A stretch of 28,178 bases of DNA. Origin: an uncultured Burkholderiales bacterium. Lineage in GTDB: Bacteria; Pseudomonadota; Gammaproteobacteria; Burkholderiales; Burkholderiaceae. The stretch is from positions 1 to 28,178 of the forward strand of contig CAIMWY010000298.1 in the NCBI GenBank assembly GCA_903845315.1. The letters run 5' to 3'. A program made the translations under genes and the position numbers. Numbering within the stretch: the stretch's first letter is position 1; each line of letters begins with the position of its first letter. Shown one piece after another: positions 1-7,662 of this stretch. The notes under the pieces are model-generated. The model was not told the origin of the DNA. It did not search any database and saw only the letters and a program-made list of their open reading frames with translations.

Positions 1-480
1 CACCACATGCTGCAAGTCGGGCAAACTGGGTTGGAGGCCCTCGACCATCTGCTCGTAGTCAAAGCCACGGAACACTTTGGGAACGATGACCACTTTGGCT
101 TCGCCGTGCTTGAGCATGAACGACAACTCACGCTCGCGGAAGATGTGCATCAGCGGGTTCATCACCGCACCGATGCGCGAACACGCCAAGTAGGTGACGG
201 TGAACTGCCACCAGTTGGGCAACTGGCAGGCCACGATGTCGTTGTGGCCCACGCCCAATTTGCTCAGGCCCACGGCCACGCGGTCGGCCATGGCCGCGAG
301 TTCGCGGTAGGTGAAGCGCGTGACCACCCCACTCTCGGCTTGCACGGCGGTGACTGCCACTTTGTCGGGACACTGGGCCAGGCAGCGCTCCAAATCGTCG
401 TTGATGGTGCGGTCGTGCCACAGGCCCTGGGCCACGCTGTGGGCACGACGGGGTGGGATGAGTACGGCGTCGAATTGCAT
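1..480 (-). CDS. aliA: Cyclohexanecarboxylate-CoA ligase, N-terminal part (runs off left edge)
   Basis: The 160 visible codons are the start of an acyl-adenylate-forming CoA ligase (AMP-binding family), which would activate an alicyclic acid with ATP and CoA in the cytoplasm. Visible family features are the early region with LPNWWQF (residues 87-93) and the GAVMNPL...FRERELSFML stretch (about 104-123), as in cyclohexanecarboxylate/medium-chain acyl-CoA ligases. The ATP-binding P-loop and the catalytic lysine lie beyond the window. The start follows an AGGAG site 7 bases upstream. It is the fourth gene of a run badH-badI-aliB-aliA with 58-, 25- and 42-base gaps, so it is probably co-transcribed with them. 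The AliA assignment rests mainly on this context; another medium-chain or aryl acid ligase is possible. Confidence 0.8.
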   Translation of the reverse strand, partial: MQFDAVLIPPRRAHSVAQGLWHDRTINDDLERCLAQCPDKVAVTAVQAESGVVTRFTYRELAAMADRVAVGLSKLGVGHNDIVACQLPNWWQFTVTYLACSRIGAVMNPLMHIFRERELSFMLKHGEAKVVIVPKVFRGFDYEQMVEGLQPSLPDLQHVV

Positions 481-522
481 GCTTGTCTCCTCATGGGGTG
501 GGTGTTTTGTTGTTGTGAAAAC

Positions 523-1680
523 TCAGGCGGGCACGAATTTGCGACCCACGCGGGTGCGCGCAATGATGGTTTTCATGATCTGGGCCGTGCCGTCGCCAAT
601 TTGAAAACCCAGCACATCACGCAAACGTTGCTCCATCAGGCCACGGTCGTAGCCGCCGTGGCCGAAGCACAGCAGGCATTGGTGGATCACGTCGTAGGCC
701 AGCTTGGGGCCCCACCACTTGGCCATGCCGGCCTCGGCGCTGTGGGGCAGGTCTTTGTCTTTGAGCCAGAGGCCTTGCAGGCACAGCAGGCGCGCGCCTT
801 CGACCTCGGTGTCGAATTGCGCCAGCGGGTGGGTCACGCCTTGAAAGGCCGACAAGGGCTGACCAAAGGCCTGACGCTGGGTGATGTAGCCCCAAGTTTC
901 TTCCAGGGCCACACGGGCCACGGCCAAGCACTGCAAGCCGATGAGCGAGCGCGAAAAGTCAAAGCCGTGCATGACTTGCACAAAGCCTTTGTTCTCGTCA
1001 CCCAAGCGGTGGCTCACGGGCACGCGCACGTTTTCAAAAAAGATCGAGCCACGGCCAATGGCACGCTGGCCATGGCAGTCGAAGCGGTTGGTGGTCAAGC
1101 CCGGGGTGTCCATGGGCACCAACAAAGCGGTCACGCCATGCGCGCCATCTTCGGCGCTGCCGGTGCGGCCAAACACCACGGTGATGTCGGCTTGGTCAGC
1201 CGCCGAGATGGAGGTTTTTTCGCCGTTGATGACGTAGCAGTCGCCGTCGCGCTCGATCTTCAAACGCAGGTTGGCGGCGTCTGAGCCACCGCGTGGTTCT
1301 GTCAGGGCGATGGCGCAAATGGCCTCGCCTTGGGTGAGTTTTTTCAGCCAGGGGCCCACCACCTGCGGGTTGCCGTACTTGGACAAAATTTGTCCGTTCA
1401 GCGAGGCCAAGAGGTTGAGGTAGGAAAAGCTCAGGTCGGCACGGGCAATTTCTTCGTGGATCACGCCTGCGGCCAAGCAGCCCATGCCCAAACCGCCAAA
1501 GGCTTCGGGCAGCTCGGGGCAGATGAAGCCCAACTCGCCCATCTCGCGCAGCAAGGCGCGGTCGAGCACGCGGGTTTGGTCGCGCTCTTGAAAGCCCGGC
1601 TTGATGCGTTCTTCGGCAAAGCGGCGCGCGGTGTCGGCCAGGGCTTGCAGGTCGTCGTCGATGTAGGGGTTGGGGTTCAT
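523..1680 (-). CDS. aliB: Acyl-CoA dehydrogenase, cyclohexanecarboxyl-CoA dehydrogenase type
   Basis: This 385-residue protein has the usual length and layout of FAD acyl-CoA dehydrogenases: a helical N-domain (1-120), the flavin/substrate loop ALTEPRGGSD (125-134), a beta domain to about 225, and a C-terminal helical domain with QRQAFGQPLSAFQ (268-280). By family and neighbours it should introduce the 1,2 double bond into cyclohexanecarboxyl-CoA and pass electrons to ETF. The YEGT motif that carries the usual catalytic glutamate in many family members reads GDGT here, with Asp363 at that position. The start follows GGAGA 7 bases upstream. It lies 25 bases after badI. An alternative is the AliB/BadJ sister activity on cyclohexenecarboxyl-CoA, which sequence alone does not exclude. 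Confidence 0.85.
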   Translation of the reverse strand: MNPNPYIDDDLQALADTARRFAEERIKPGFQERDQTRVLDRALLREMGELGFICPELPEAFGGLGMGCLAAGVIHEEIARADLSFSYLNLLASLNGQILSKYGNPQVVGPWLKKLTQGEAICAIALTEPRGGSDAANLRLKIERDGDCYVINGEKTSISAADQADITVVFGRTGSAEDGAHGVTALLVPMDTPGLTTNRFDCHGQRAIGRGSIFFENVRVPVSHRLGDENKGFVQVMHGFDFSRSLIGLQCLAVARVALEETWGYITQRQAFGQPLSAFQGVTHPLAQFDTEVEGARLLCLQGLWLKDKDLPHSAEAGMAKWWGPKLAYDVIHQCLLCFGHGGYDRGLMEQRLRDVLGFQIGDGTAQIMKTIIARTRVGRKFVPA

Positions 1681-1705
1681 CAGGTGTCTCCGACCAGGGC
1701 TTGGC

Positions 1706-2488
1706 TTATTTGGCGTACTTGCGGAAATCGGGCTTGCGCTTTTCGCTCAAGGCCTTGACGCCTTCGCGCGACTCTTCGGTGTCGTAGTACAGCTTGAGCG
1801 CGTACATGCCCATGCCTGCAATGCCCGACTGGTGCGCGGTGTCCATGTTGAAGCTGCGCTTGGCAATGGCAATGGCGGTGGGGCTGCGTTCGCAAATGGT
1901 CTCGCCCCACTCTTGCACCGTGGCGTCAAGTTGGTCGTGCGGCACGCAGATGTTGGCCAGGCCCATGTCGACCGCTTCTTGGCCGGAGTAACGCTTGTTG
2001 AGGTACCAGATTTCGCGGGCTTTTTTCTCGCCCACCACGCGCGCCAAAAAGGCGGTGCCGTAGCCGGGGTCGACCGAGCCCATCTTGGGGCCGACTTGGC
2101 CGAAGATGGCTTTGTCCGAGCAAATGGTCAGGTCACAAATCGTGCACAGCACATTGCCGCCACCAATGGCGAAGCCCTGCACGCGGGCAATGACGGGCTT
2201 GGGCACGTTGCGGATGGCGTCGTGCAGCTCTTCCATCGGCAGGCCAATGGTGCCGCGGCCGTCGTAGTTGCCGTCGTGGGCGCTTTGGTCGCCGCCGGTG
2301 CAAAAGGCGCGATCGCCCGCCCCTGCCAACACAATCGCGCCGATGTCGCGGTCGTAGCCGGCCTTATTCAAAGCCTTGATGAGTTCGTCGCAGGTGGTGC
2401 CGCGAAAGGCATTCATCTTGTCGGGGCGGTTGATGGTGATCCAGGCCACGCCGTTGCGGTTCTCGTACAGGATGTCTTCAAAGTTCAT
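1706..2488 (-). CDS. badI: 2-ketocyclohexanecarboxyl-CoA hydrolase
   Basis: This is a 260-residue crotonase-fold protein of the MenB-like branch, strongly resembling BadI of Rhodopseudomonas palustris along its whole length as I recall that sequence. BadI opens the ring of 2-ketocyclohexanecarboxyl-CoA with water to give pimelyl-CoA. Visible motifs are the N-terminal NRPDKMNAFRG (20-30), FCTGGDQ (62-68) in the CoA/oxyanion region, IGGGNVL (108-114), and the MenB-type loop GPKMGSVDPGYGT (133-145) with Asp140, which is typical of the beta-keto-acyl branch and not of simple enoyl-CoA hydratases. It lies between badH and aliB in the same direction. The ribosome site is weak (an AGAAAGA stretch), so translation may depend partly on the upstream gene. 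Confidence 0.95.
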   Translation of the reverse strand: MNFEDILYENRNGVAWITINRPDKMNAFRGTTCDELIKALNKAGYDRDIGAIVLAGAGDRAFCTGGDQSAHDGNYDGRGTIGLPMEELHDAIRNVPKPVIARVQGFAIGGGNVLCTICDLTICSDKAIFGQVGPKMGSVDPGYGTAFLARVVGEKKAREIWYLNKRYSGQEAVDMGLANICVPHDQLDATVQEWGETICERSPTAIAIAKRSFNMDTAHQSGIAGMGMYALKLYYDTEESREGVKALSEKRKPDFRKYAK

Positions 2489-2546
2489 GGGAATCTTTCT
2501 GAATGGGGGTGGGAGTGGCGCGCGCCAGGGTGTTCAGGGGGTGGGC

Positions 2547-3314
2547 TTAGCCGTGCATGGTCAAGCCGCCAGACACGCTGAGCACTTGACCGGTGATGAA
2601 GGCTGCGTCGTCGCTGGCAAAAAACGCAATCGCACCAGGCAGATCTTGCGGCTGGCCAATGCGGCCCAGGGGGATGGCGCGGGTGAAAGCCTCCATCAAC
2701 TTCTCGGGGTTACCTGCGCCTTGTTTGTAGTCGGCAAACAACGCCGTGTCGGTGGGGCCGGGGCACACCACGTTGACGGTGATGCCGTGACGCGCATGCT
2801 CACGGGCGATGGTTTTAGAAAACGCCACCAAGCCCCCTTTGCAAGCAGCGTACACCGCTTCGCCCGACGAACCAGCGCGTGCCGCATCGGACGAGATGTT
2901 GACAATGCGCCCGCTCTTGCGTGCCGCCATGCCCGGCAACACGGCGTGGTGCATGTGCAAGGCGCCTGTCAAGTTGATGGCGATCAATCGCTCCCACTGA
3001 TCGGGTGTGGTTTTGGTGAAGGGCTTGAACACATCCCAACCCGCGTTGTTGACCAACACATCAATGGGGCCAAGTTGCGCCTCGGTGGCGGCCACCGCGG
3101 CGTCCACCGCCGCACGATCGGTGATGTTGCACTTGAAGGCCGTGGCTTGTCCGCCCGCCGCCGTGATGGCGTCTGCTACTTTCTGGGCGGCTTCTAGGTT
3201 CATGTCAAACACGGCCACTTTGGCACCCTCTTGGGCCATTCGTTGGCAGGTGGCCCCGCCGATGCCACCGCCACCTCCGGTGACGATGACGGTTTTGTTG
3301 TTGAATCTCTGCAT
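2547..3314 (-). CDS. badH: 2-hydroxycyclohexanecarboxyl-CoA dehydrogenase (SDR)
   Basis: This 255-residue classical short-chain dehydrogenase closely matches BadH of R. palustris from memory, including the NNAGWDVFKPFTK stretch (89-101) and the C-terminal GQVLSVSGGLTMHG. It oxidises 2-hydroxycyclohexanecarboxyl-CoA to the 2-keto thioester that BadI then opens. Residues seen are the cofactor loop TGGGGGIG (12-19), an acidic Asp37 after the second strand (favouring NAD), NNAG (89-92), the Ser141/142 region, Tyr155 and Lys159. The start follows TGGAG 7 bases upstream. It is the first gene of the minus-strand operon and faces the MarR gene across a 113-base region with a palindrome. Confidence 0.93.
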   Translation of the reverse strand: MQRFNNKTVIVTGGGGGIGGATCQRMAQEGAKVAVFDMNLEAAQKVADAITAAGGQATAFKCNITDRAAVDAAVAATEAQLGPIDVLVNNAGWDVFKPFTKTTPDQWERLIAINLTGALHMHHAVLPGMAARKSGRIVNISSDAARAGSSGEAVYAACKGGLVAFSKTIAREHARHGITVNVVCPGPTDTALFADYKQGAGNPEKLMEAFTRAIPLGRIGQPQDLPGAIAFFASDDAAFITGQVLSVSGGLTMHG

Positions 3315-3379
3315 GCGGAACTCCAGTTGAATCAGGTGGTTGTGCCTGTGTGACGTGCCAAAAAATATTTTTGCTTTGT

Positions 3380-3393
3380 GTCAATATATTGAC
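3380..3393. promoter_or_regulatory. Candidate MarR/BadR operator
   Basis: A 14-bp perfect palindrome, GTCAATATATTGAC, lies midway between badH and the divergent MarR gene. A TATATT (3395-3400) with a poor -35 TTGCTT (3371-3376, 18-base spacer) would be a plausible promoter for the MarR gene with the palindrome inside its spacer. A short second repeat, CGTA-3-TACG, abuts it at 3393-3403. That the MarR protein binds here is an inference from position and symmetry. Confidence 0.6.
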
Positions 3394-3427
3394 GTATATT
3401 ACGCCTGCTTGGTTTTAACACGCAAGC

Positions 3428-3982
3428 ATGCTGAAGGCCCTAAATACTATGGTTTACCCTGAAAAAATCGATGCTGCACGCATGGATTTGGCGAATCGCT
3501 TGTTTTTCAAGCTTTACCAATGTACCAATATGTTGCATAAAACCGGCACCCGTGCGGTCGAGGACGAAGGCCTGACCACACAGCAATGGGCGGTGCTGGG
3601 CGCGCTGTCACGCCCCGAGGCGCAAGGCGGCATGAGTGTGGGTGATTTGGCGCGCTACCTGATGGTGAGCCGACAAAACCTCTCGGGCTTGCTCAGCCGC
3701 ATGGCGCGTGACGGCCACCTCAAGTTGCTGGCCGATGCGCGTGACCGCCGCGCCAAGCTGGTGACCATGAGCACGCATGGGCGCCGGGTGTGGCAGCAAG
3801 ATGCCCAACCCAAAATTCGGGCCTATTACGAGGCCGCATTGGCCGACTTTTCAACCGGCGACTTGACGCACACGCTGCACTATTTGCTCAAGCTCTTGGG
3901 CAATATGGAGAGGATTGATCAACCCGGGCCAGAAGAGGCGCCCGAGGTGGGCAAGCTCAAGGCTGCGGCGAAAACTCTTTGA
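3428..3982 (+). CDS. badR: MarR-family regulator, BadR-like
   Basis: This protein of 184 residues (177 if it starts at the in-frame ATG at 3449, which has GAAGG upstream) has a MarR winged helix. The recognition region is about residues 50-100 (GLTTQQWAVLGAL, VGDLARYLMVSRQNLSGLLSRM) and the wing is DARDRRAKLV (103-112), flanked by helices for dimerisation. MarR proteins usually repress a divergent operon until a pathway ligand binds. In R. palustris BadR does this for the cyclohexanecarboxylate genes, and the divergent badHI-aliBA arrangement matches. Its 3' end overlaps the 3' end of the convergent LysR gene by 26 bases. The symbol rests on context more than on residue-level identity. Confidence 0.8.
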   Translation: MLKALNTMVYPEKIDAARMDLANRLFFKLYQCTNMLHKTGTRAVEDEGLTTQQWAVLGALSRPEAQGGMSVGDLARYLMVSRQNLSGLLSRMARDGHLKLLADARDRRAKLVTMSTHGRRVWQQDAQPKIRAYYEAALADFSTGDLTHTLHYLLKLLGNMERIDQPGPEEAPEVGKLKAAAKTL

Positions 3983-4889
3983 CCACCTGACGCACGGCCA
4001 TCAAAGAGGTTTGAACGGCCTGGCGGTCCATCACATCTTGCCGCCAGTACATGGTGACCGAGCCAAACACCGAGAGCTCAATCGGCACGATGGACAAAAT
4101 ATTCATTCGGCTGTAACGCAAGGCGGGTCTTTGTGAGGCCACGCCCACCATGTCGCTGTGGATCAACAAGGTGGTGGTCAGCGTGGCGGAGTTGGACTCG
4201 ATGTAATGAGAGGGTGGCGTCTGTCCTGCGTTGGACAAGGCTTTGTCGAATGCAGTTCTCACAGGCGTGCCCTTGGCCCACAAAGCCCATGGGTAGCGCA
4301 GCACGTCAGCCCATGTGGGGTGCTGGATCGCCAGCAGGGGATGGTTGGCACGCACCACCAAATGAATCGGTTCCAAATATAAGAACTCCGAGCAGATCGA
4401 GGTGTCTTGCGACACCATGTCGGAAGGGCCCACCACAATGTCGAGCACTCCCTCACTGAGGTCGGCCATCAAGGACGCAATTTTGTTTTCCAGCAAACGG
4501 ACATGGGCGTTGGGCAATTGCTCAACAATTTTCAAAACCGCCATGGGCACAGTGTCCAGCGAGGATGCGCCAGCAAAGCCAATCGTCACCAAGCCACTGC
4601 CCTCATCGCGCATGCGAAACAAGTCATCACGGGCCGTGTCAAGGTGGGCTTCGATGCGCCGTGCATGGGCAATCAAGGCCTCGCCATAAGGGGTGGGGTG
4701 AATGCCCCGCGCATGACGCTCAAACAAGGGCAAGCCCACATCGGCTTCCAGCTCTTTCAACCATTTCGACAGGCCGGGTTGGGTGGTGTGCAAGGCTTGG
4801 GCCGAATGGCTCATGTTGCGCGTCTGCGCCAAGCTCAAGAGCATTTGCAAATTACGCAGGCGTAAACGGTGCGTCCAGTCTGAAGCCAT
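3957..4889 (-). CDS. LysR-family transcriptional regulator (GbpR-like)
   Basis: This 310-residue protein has an N-terminal winged helix-turn-helix (about 11-69, with the TTQPGLSKWLKELE recognition region and PLFERHARGIHPTPYGE after it) and an effector-binding domain (about 98-305). The ARGIHPTPYGEAL signature is typical of GbpR/CbbR-type LysR proteins, several of which control sugar-uptake genes; this is family knowledge, not proof. It is divergent from the SDR gene at 5003 with 113 bases between, the usual geometry for a LysR protein controlling its neighbour and itself. An AAGGGA ribosome site lies 7 bases before the ATG. Confidence 0.88.
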   Translation of the reverse strand: MASDWTHRLRLRNLQMLLSLAQTRNMSHSAQALHTTQPGLSKWLKELEADVGLPLFERHARGIHPTPYGEALIAHARRIEAHLDTARDDLFRMRDEGSGLVTIGFAGASSLDTVPMAVLKIVEQLPNAHVRLLENKIASLMADLSEGVLDIVVGPSDMVSQDTSICSEFLYLEPIHLVVRANHPLLAIQHPTWADVLRYPWALWAKGTPVRTAFDKALSNAGQTPPSHYIESNSATLTTTLLIHSDMVGVASQRPALRYSRMNILSIVPIELSVFGSVTMYWRQDVMDRQAVQTSLMAVRQVVKEFSPQP

Positions 4890-4930
4890 ACAAAGTCCCT
4901 TGAGTTATCTGTTTATTCGTATGGTTGATA

Positions 4931-4947
4931 CCAAAAAATTATTTTGG
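4931..4947. promoter_or_regulatory. Candidate LysR binding palindrome
   Basis: CCAAAA-5-TTTTGG is a perfect inverted repeat with 6-bp arms in the 113-base divergent region between the LysR gene and the SDR gene. Its AT-rich centre and position fit a LysR recognition site, but no consensus for this protein is known, so the function is inferred. Confidence 0.45.
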
Positions 4948-5002
4948 CAGATATGTCTACTCATGCATAGTCGGGTCTCCTACAAACACGAAGGACCCAC
5001 AA

Positions 5003-5746
5003 ATGTTGCCTCAACGATTCGCAGACAAAGTTGCCTTGGTCACAGGAGGCGCCTCTGGCATTGGCCGCGCGGTGGTGCACCGCTTGGTGAGCGAGCTGGC
5101 CAAGGTCATCGTCTGGGACATCGACCCCCTGAAAATGAACGCTTGCCGCGAGGAACTTGGCGCGTCTGGTTTGGTGCAGCACGTCGATGTGACCCAGCCT
5201 GATTCGATTGATCCAGCCTTGACCCAAGCCTTGGCGCACTTTGGCCAGGTCGACATCGTCGTCAATGCCGCAGGCATCGTGGGGCCCAACGGCCCGTTTT
5301 GGCTGATCGCCCCCGAGGAATGGGATCGCGTGATGCGTGTCAATGTGCGCGGCACTTTTTTGGTCAGTCGTGCGCTCAGCCCGCATCTGATTCAGAGAGG
5401 CTGGGGTCGCATTGTGAATATGGCATCTGTGACGGCCAATGAAGGCCCCAAGAATCTTTCTGCCTACTCTGCATCGAAAGCGGCCGTGGTGGGCTTGACC
5501 AAGTCCATGGGCAAAGATTTGGCTGATACCGGCGTGCTGGTGAATGCGGTCACGCCTGCATTGATCGCTACCGATTTGCTGCATCAACTCACGCCTGAGT
5601 ACTACGCCGCTGCACTGTCAAGAATTCCCATGGGCCGCGCTGGCACCATGGAAGAAGTAGCCGCAATGGTCACTTGGCTGTGCTCATCCGAGTGTTCTTT
5701 TTCGACAGGTGCTTGCTTTGACTTATCGGGCGGGCGCGGCACGTGA
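5003..5746 (+). CDS. SDR-family oxidoreductase next to LysR
   Basis: This is a 247-residue classical SDR. The start is placed at 5003 because AAGGA lies 7 bases upstream and the family motif then falls at the usual distance; the open frame extends back to 4925 without support. It has TGGASGIG (14-21), Asp39 after the second strand (NAD preferred), NAAG (88-91), Ser142, Tyr155 and Lys159. It is a complete catalytic set for oxidising a secondary alcohol. The next gene, 25 bases downstream, is a Gfo/Idh/MocA enzyme, and the divergent regulator is GbpR-like. The pair therefore probably oxidises a sugar, polyol or cyclitol. The substrate cannot be read from the sequence. Confidence 0.85.
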   Translation: MLPQRFADKVALVTGGASGIGRAVVHRLVSELAKVIVWDIDPLKMNACREELGASGLVQHVDVTQPDSIDPALTQALAHFGQVDIVVNAAGIVGPNGPFWLIAPEEWDRVMRVNVRGTFLVSRALSPHLIQRGWGRIVNMASVTANEGPKNLSAYSASKAAVVGLTKSMGKDLADTGVLVNAVTPALIATDLLHQLTPEYYAAALSRIPMGRAGTMEEVAAMVTWLCSSECSFSTGACFDLSGGRGT

Positions 5747-5771
5747 ACCCGTCCCTACAAGAAAGAACGCC

Positions 5772-6836
5772 ATGTCCTTAAAAACGATCTCCCGCAGCTC
5801 GCGCCTGCCCATCGCGGTGCTAGGCGCAGGTGCCATTGGCAAGATGCACATTGAACGCATTGCGCTTCACCCGGACGTGTCCTTGACAGGAATTGCCGAT
5901 CCCTCAAGCGCCGCCCGCGATTTGGCCGCTTCCTTGGGCGTGCCTTGGCATGCAGACCCGTTCGAATTGTTGAACGACACACAGGCCCAGGCTGTCATCG
6001 TTGCCACACCCACTGCAACCCACACCCCCATTGGACTGGCGTGCATTGCCCGCGGTCTGCCTGTGTTGGTAGAAAAACCGATCTCCGACACCCTGGCCAA
6101 TGCGCAGCTGTTGTGTGATGCCGCCCAAACTGCTGGCGTGCCTCTGATGGTGGGCCACCAGAGAAGGCACAACCCCATCTTGCGTCGTGCCCGAGAAATG
6201 GTGCAGGCGGGGCTGTTGGGCACGCCGGTCAGCGCCACAGTGATGGCCACCTGGCTCAAACCCGACGACTACTTTGACATGGCGTGGCGCCAGCAAATAG
6301 GTGGTGGCCCCGTGATGATCAACATGATCCATGACATTGATGCGATGCGTTTTTTGTTGGGCGAGGTGGTGTCAGTACAAGCACAAACATCGAGCGCTGT
6401 TCGAGGCTTTGAGGTGGAAGACACCGCCAGCGCTTTGCTGCGTTTTGCCAATGGCGCCTTGTGCACACTCAACACCAGCGACGCTGCGGTGGCGCCTTGG
6501 AATTGGGATCTTGCCGCTGGCGAGGCCGCCCACTATCCCAAGCAAGATGTGGACTCGATGTTCATCTCAGGGACCGAGGCCTCACTCACCGTCCCTCAGC
6601 TGCGTATTTACCGCTACGAAGGGCAACGTGGCTGGCACCAAACCTTGACCGAAACGCGCAGCCCGCTGCATAGCGCTGACCCTTATGTGGCTCAACTCGG
6701 CCATCTGCGTGCGGTCGCCGAAGGTCACGCAACGCCAGTGTGTTCAGGCACAGATGGCTTGCGCACGCTGGAGGTCACACTGGCCGTGCACGAAGCCGCA
6801 CGCACTGGCATGACGGTCTATCTCACGCACGGCTAA
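5772..6836 (+). CDS. Gfo/Idh/MocA-family NAD(P)-dependent oxidoreductase
   Basis: This 354-residue protein has an N-terminal Rossmann domain with GAGAIG (18-23), the conserved EKP (101-103) that is the hallmark of the family, and a C-terminal alpha/beta domain. In the motif GGGPVMINMIHDID (177-190), His187 sits where the family's catalytic histidine is expected, and Asn184 stands where many members carry Asp. Members oxidise sugars, inositols and related cyclic polyols. The start at 5772 follows a purine-rich AAGAAAGAA stretch; an upstream in-frame start at 5709 would overlap the SDR gene and is less likely. It is probably co-transcribed with the SDR. It is convergent with the SDR gene ending at 6856, and no terminator hairpin is visible between them. 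Confidence 0.88.
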   Translation: MSLKTISRSSRLPIAVLGAGAIGKMHIERIALHPDVSLTGIADPSSAARDLAASLGVPWHADPFELLNDTQAQAVIVATPTATHTPIGLACIARGLPVLVEKPISDTLANAQLLCDAAQTAGVPLMVGHQRRHNPILRRAREMVQAGLLGTPVSATVMATWLKPDDYFDMAWRQQIGGGPVMINMIHDIDAMRFLLGEVVSVQAQTSSAVRGFEVEDTASALLRFANGALCTLNTSDAAVAPWNWDLAAGEAAHYPKQDVDSMFISGTEASLTVPQLRIYRYEGQRGWHQTLTETRSPLHSADPYVAQLGHLRAVAEGHATPVCSGTDGLRTLEVTLAVHEAARTGMTVYLTHG

Positions 6837-6855
6837 ATCCGTCGCGCTCTCGGGC

Positions 6856-7641
6856 TCACATGCGCGCGAGCAAGCCGCCGTCAATGGCCAAGGTTTGACC
6901 GTTGACAAAGTTGGCCCCCGGCGACACCAAAAACAACACCACCGAGGCAATGTCTTGCGGCGTGGCCCAGCGCCCAACGGGCACGGCTTGCTGCAAATAG
7001 GCGTCAAAACCTTCACGCTGTTGCAATCCGATGGTGAAGTCGGTACGCACAAAGCCCGGGGCAATGGCGTTGGCGGTGACGCCTTGGCCGCCATACTCCA
7101 CGGCAATGGCACGGGCCATGGCCGCAGTGGCCGCTTTGGCGGTGGAGTAAGCGGCAATCAAGGGCATGGTGGCCTGACCTGAGACCGACGACATCATCAC
7201 CACACGCCCAAACTGGCGACTGCACATGCCGGGCAAAAAAGTCTGGCTGCAATTGAACGCGCCATTGACATGCACATTCATGAGCTGCTGCCACTCTGGC
7301 GGACTCATCTCGACCAGTGGCTTGCGGTTTTGGTTGCCCGCGTTGTTGACCAAGATGTCCACCGACCATTGCGCATGCGTCAAGGCTTGCTCTGCAGCTT
7401 GCACCGCCGCATGGTCGGACACATCAAAACAAGCGTGGCGCGCCTCGATGCCCAAGGCTTGCAGTTGCGCCATGGCCTCGCTGCAGGCCTCGGCGTGCAA
7501 GTCATTGATCACCACACGCGCGCCTGCGCGCCCGAGCGCCAAGGCAATGGCTAAACCAATGCCGCGTGCCGAGCCAGTGACCAAGGCGGTGCGCCCGGCC
7601 AGACCGAAGGTGTTTTGCAAATAGGCGTTGGGCATGGGCAT
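6856..7641 (-). CDS. SDR-family oxidoreductase (last gene of the minus-strand operon)
   Basis: This 261-residue classical SDR resembles gluconate-5-dehydrogenase/3-oxoacyl-ACP reductase-like members. It shows TGSARGIG (22-29), an Asp47 region after the second strand, NNAG (99-102), Ser151/152, Tyr165 and Lys169, and a C-terminal GQTLAIDGG. The start is at 7641 behind AGGA; a second in-frame ATG lies two codons later. It is 21 bases downstream of a KstD-like flavoprotein, so its probable role is to interconvert a ring hydroxyl and a ketone for that enzyme. That role is inferred from context only. Confidence 0.87.
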   Translation of the reverse strand: MPMPNAYLQNTFGLAGRTALVTGSARGIGLAIALALGRAGARVVINDLHAEACSEAMAQLQALGIEARHACFDVSDHAAVQAAEQALTHAQWSVDILVNNAGNQNRKPLVEMSPPEWQQLMNVHVNGAFNCSQTFLPGMCSRQFGRVVMMSSVSGQATMPLIAAYSTAKAATAAMARAIAVEYGGQGVTANAIAPGFVRTDFTIGLQQREGFDAYLQQAVPVGRWATPQDIASVVLFLVSPGANFVNGQTLAIDGGLLARM

Positions 7642-7662
7642 GGTGTCCTGAATGAGACGGTG

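Noticed and set aside
7..1284. 425-codon open frame on the plus strand.
   Set aside because: It is antisense to aliA and aliB, which have clear family motifs and ribosome sites. Its composition (His, Val and Ala rich) is typical of antisense frames in GC-rich genes.
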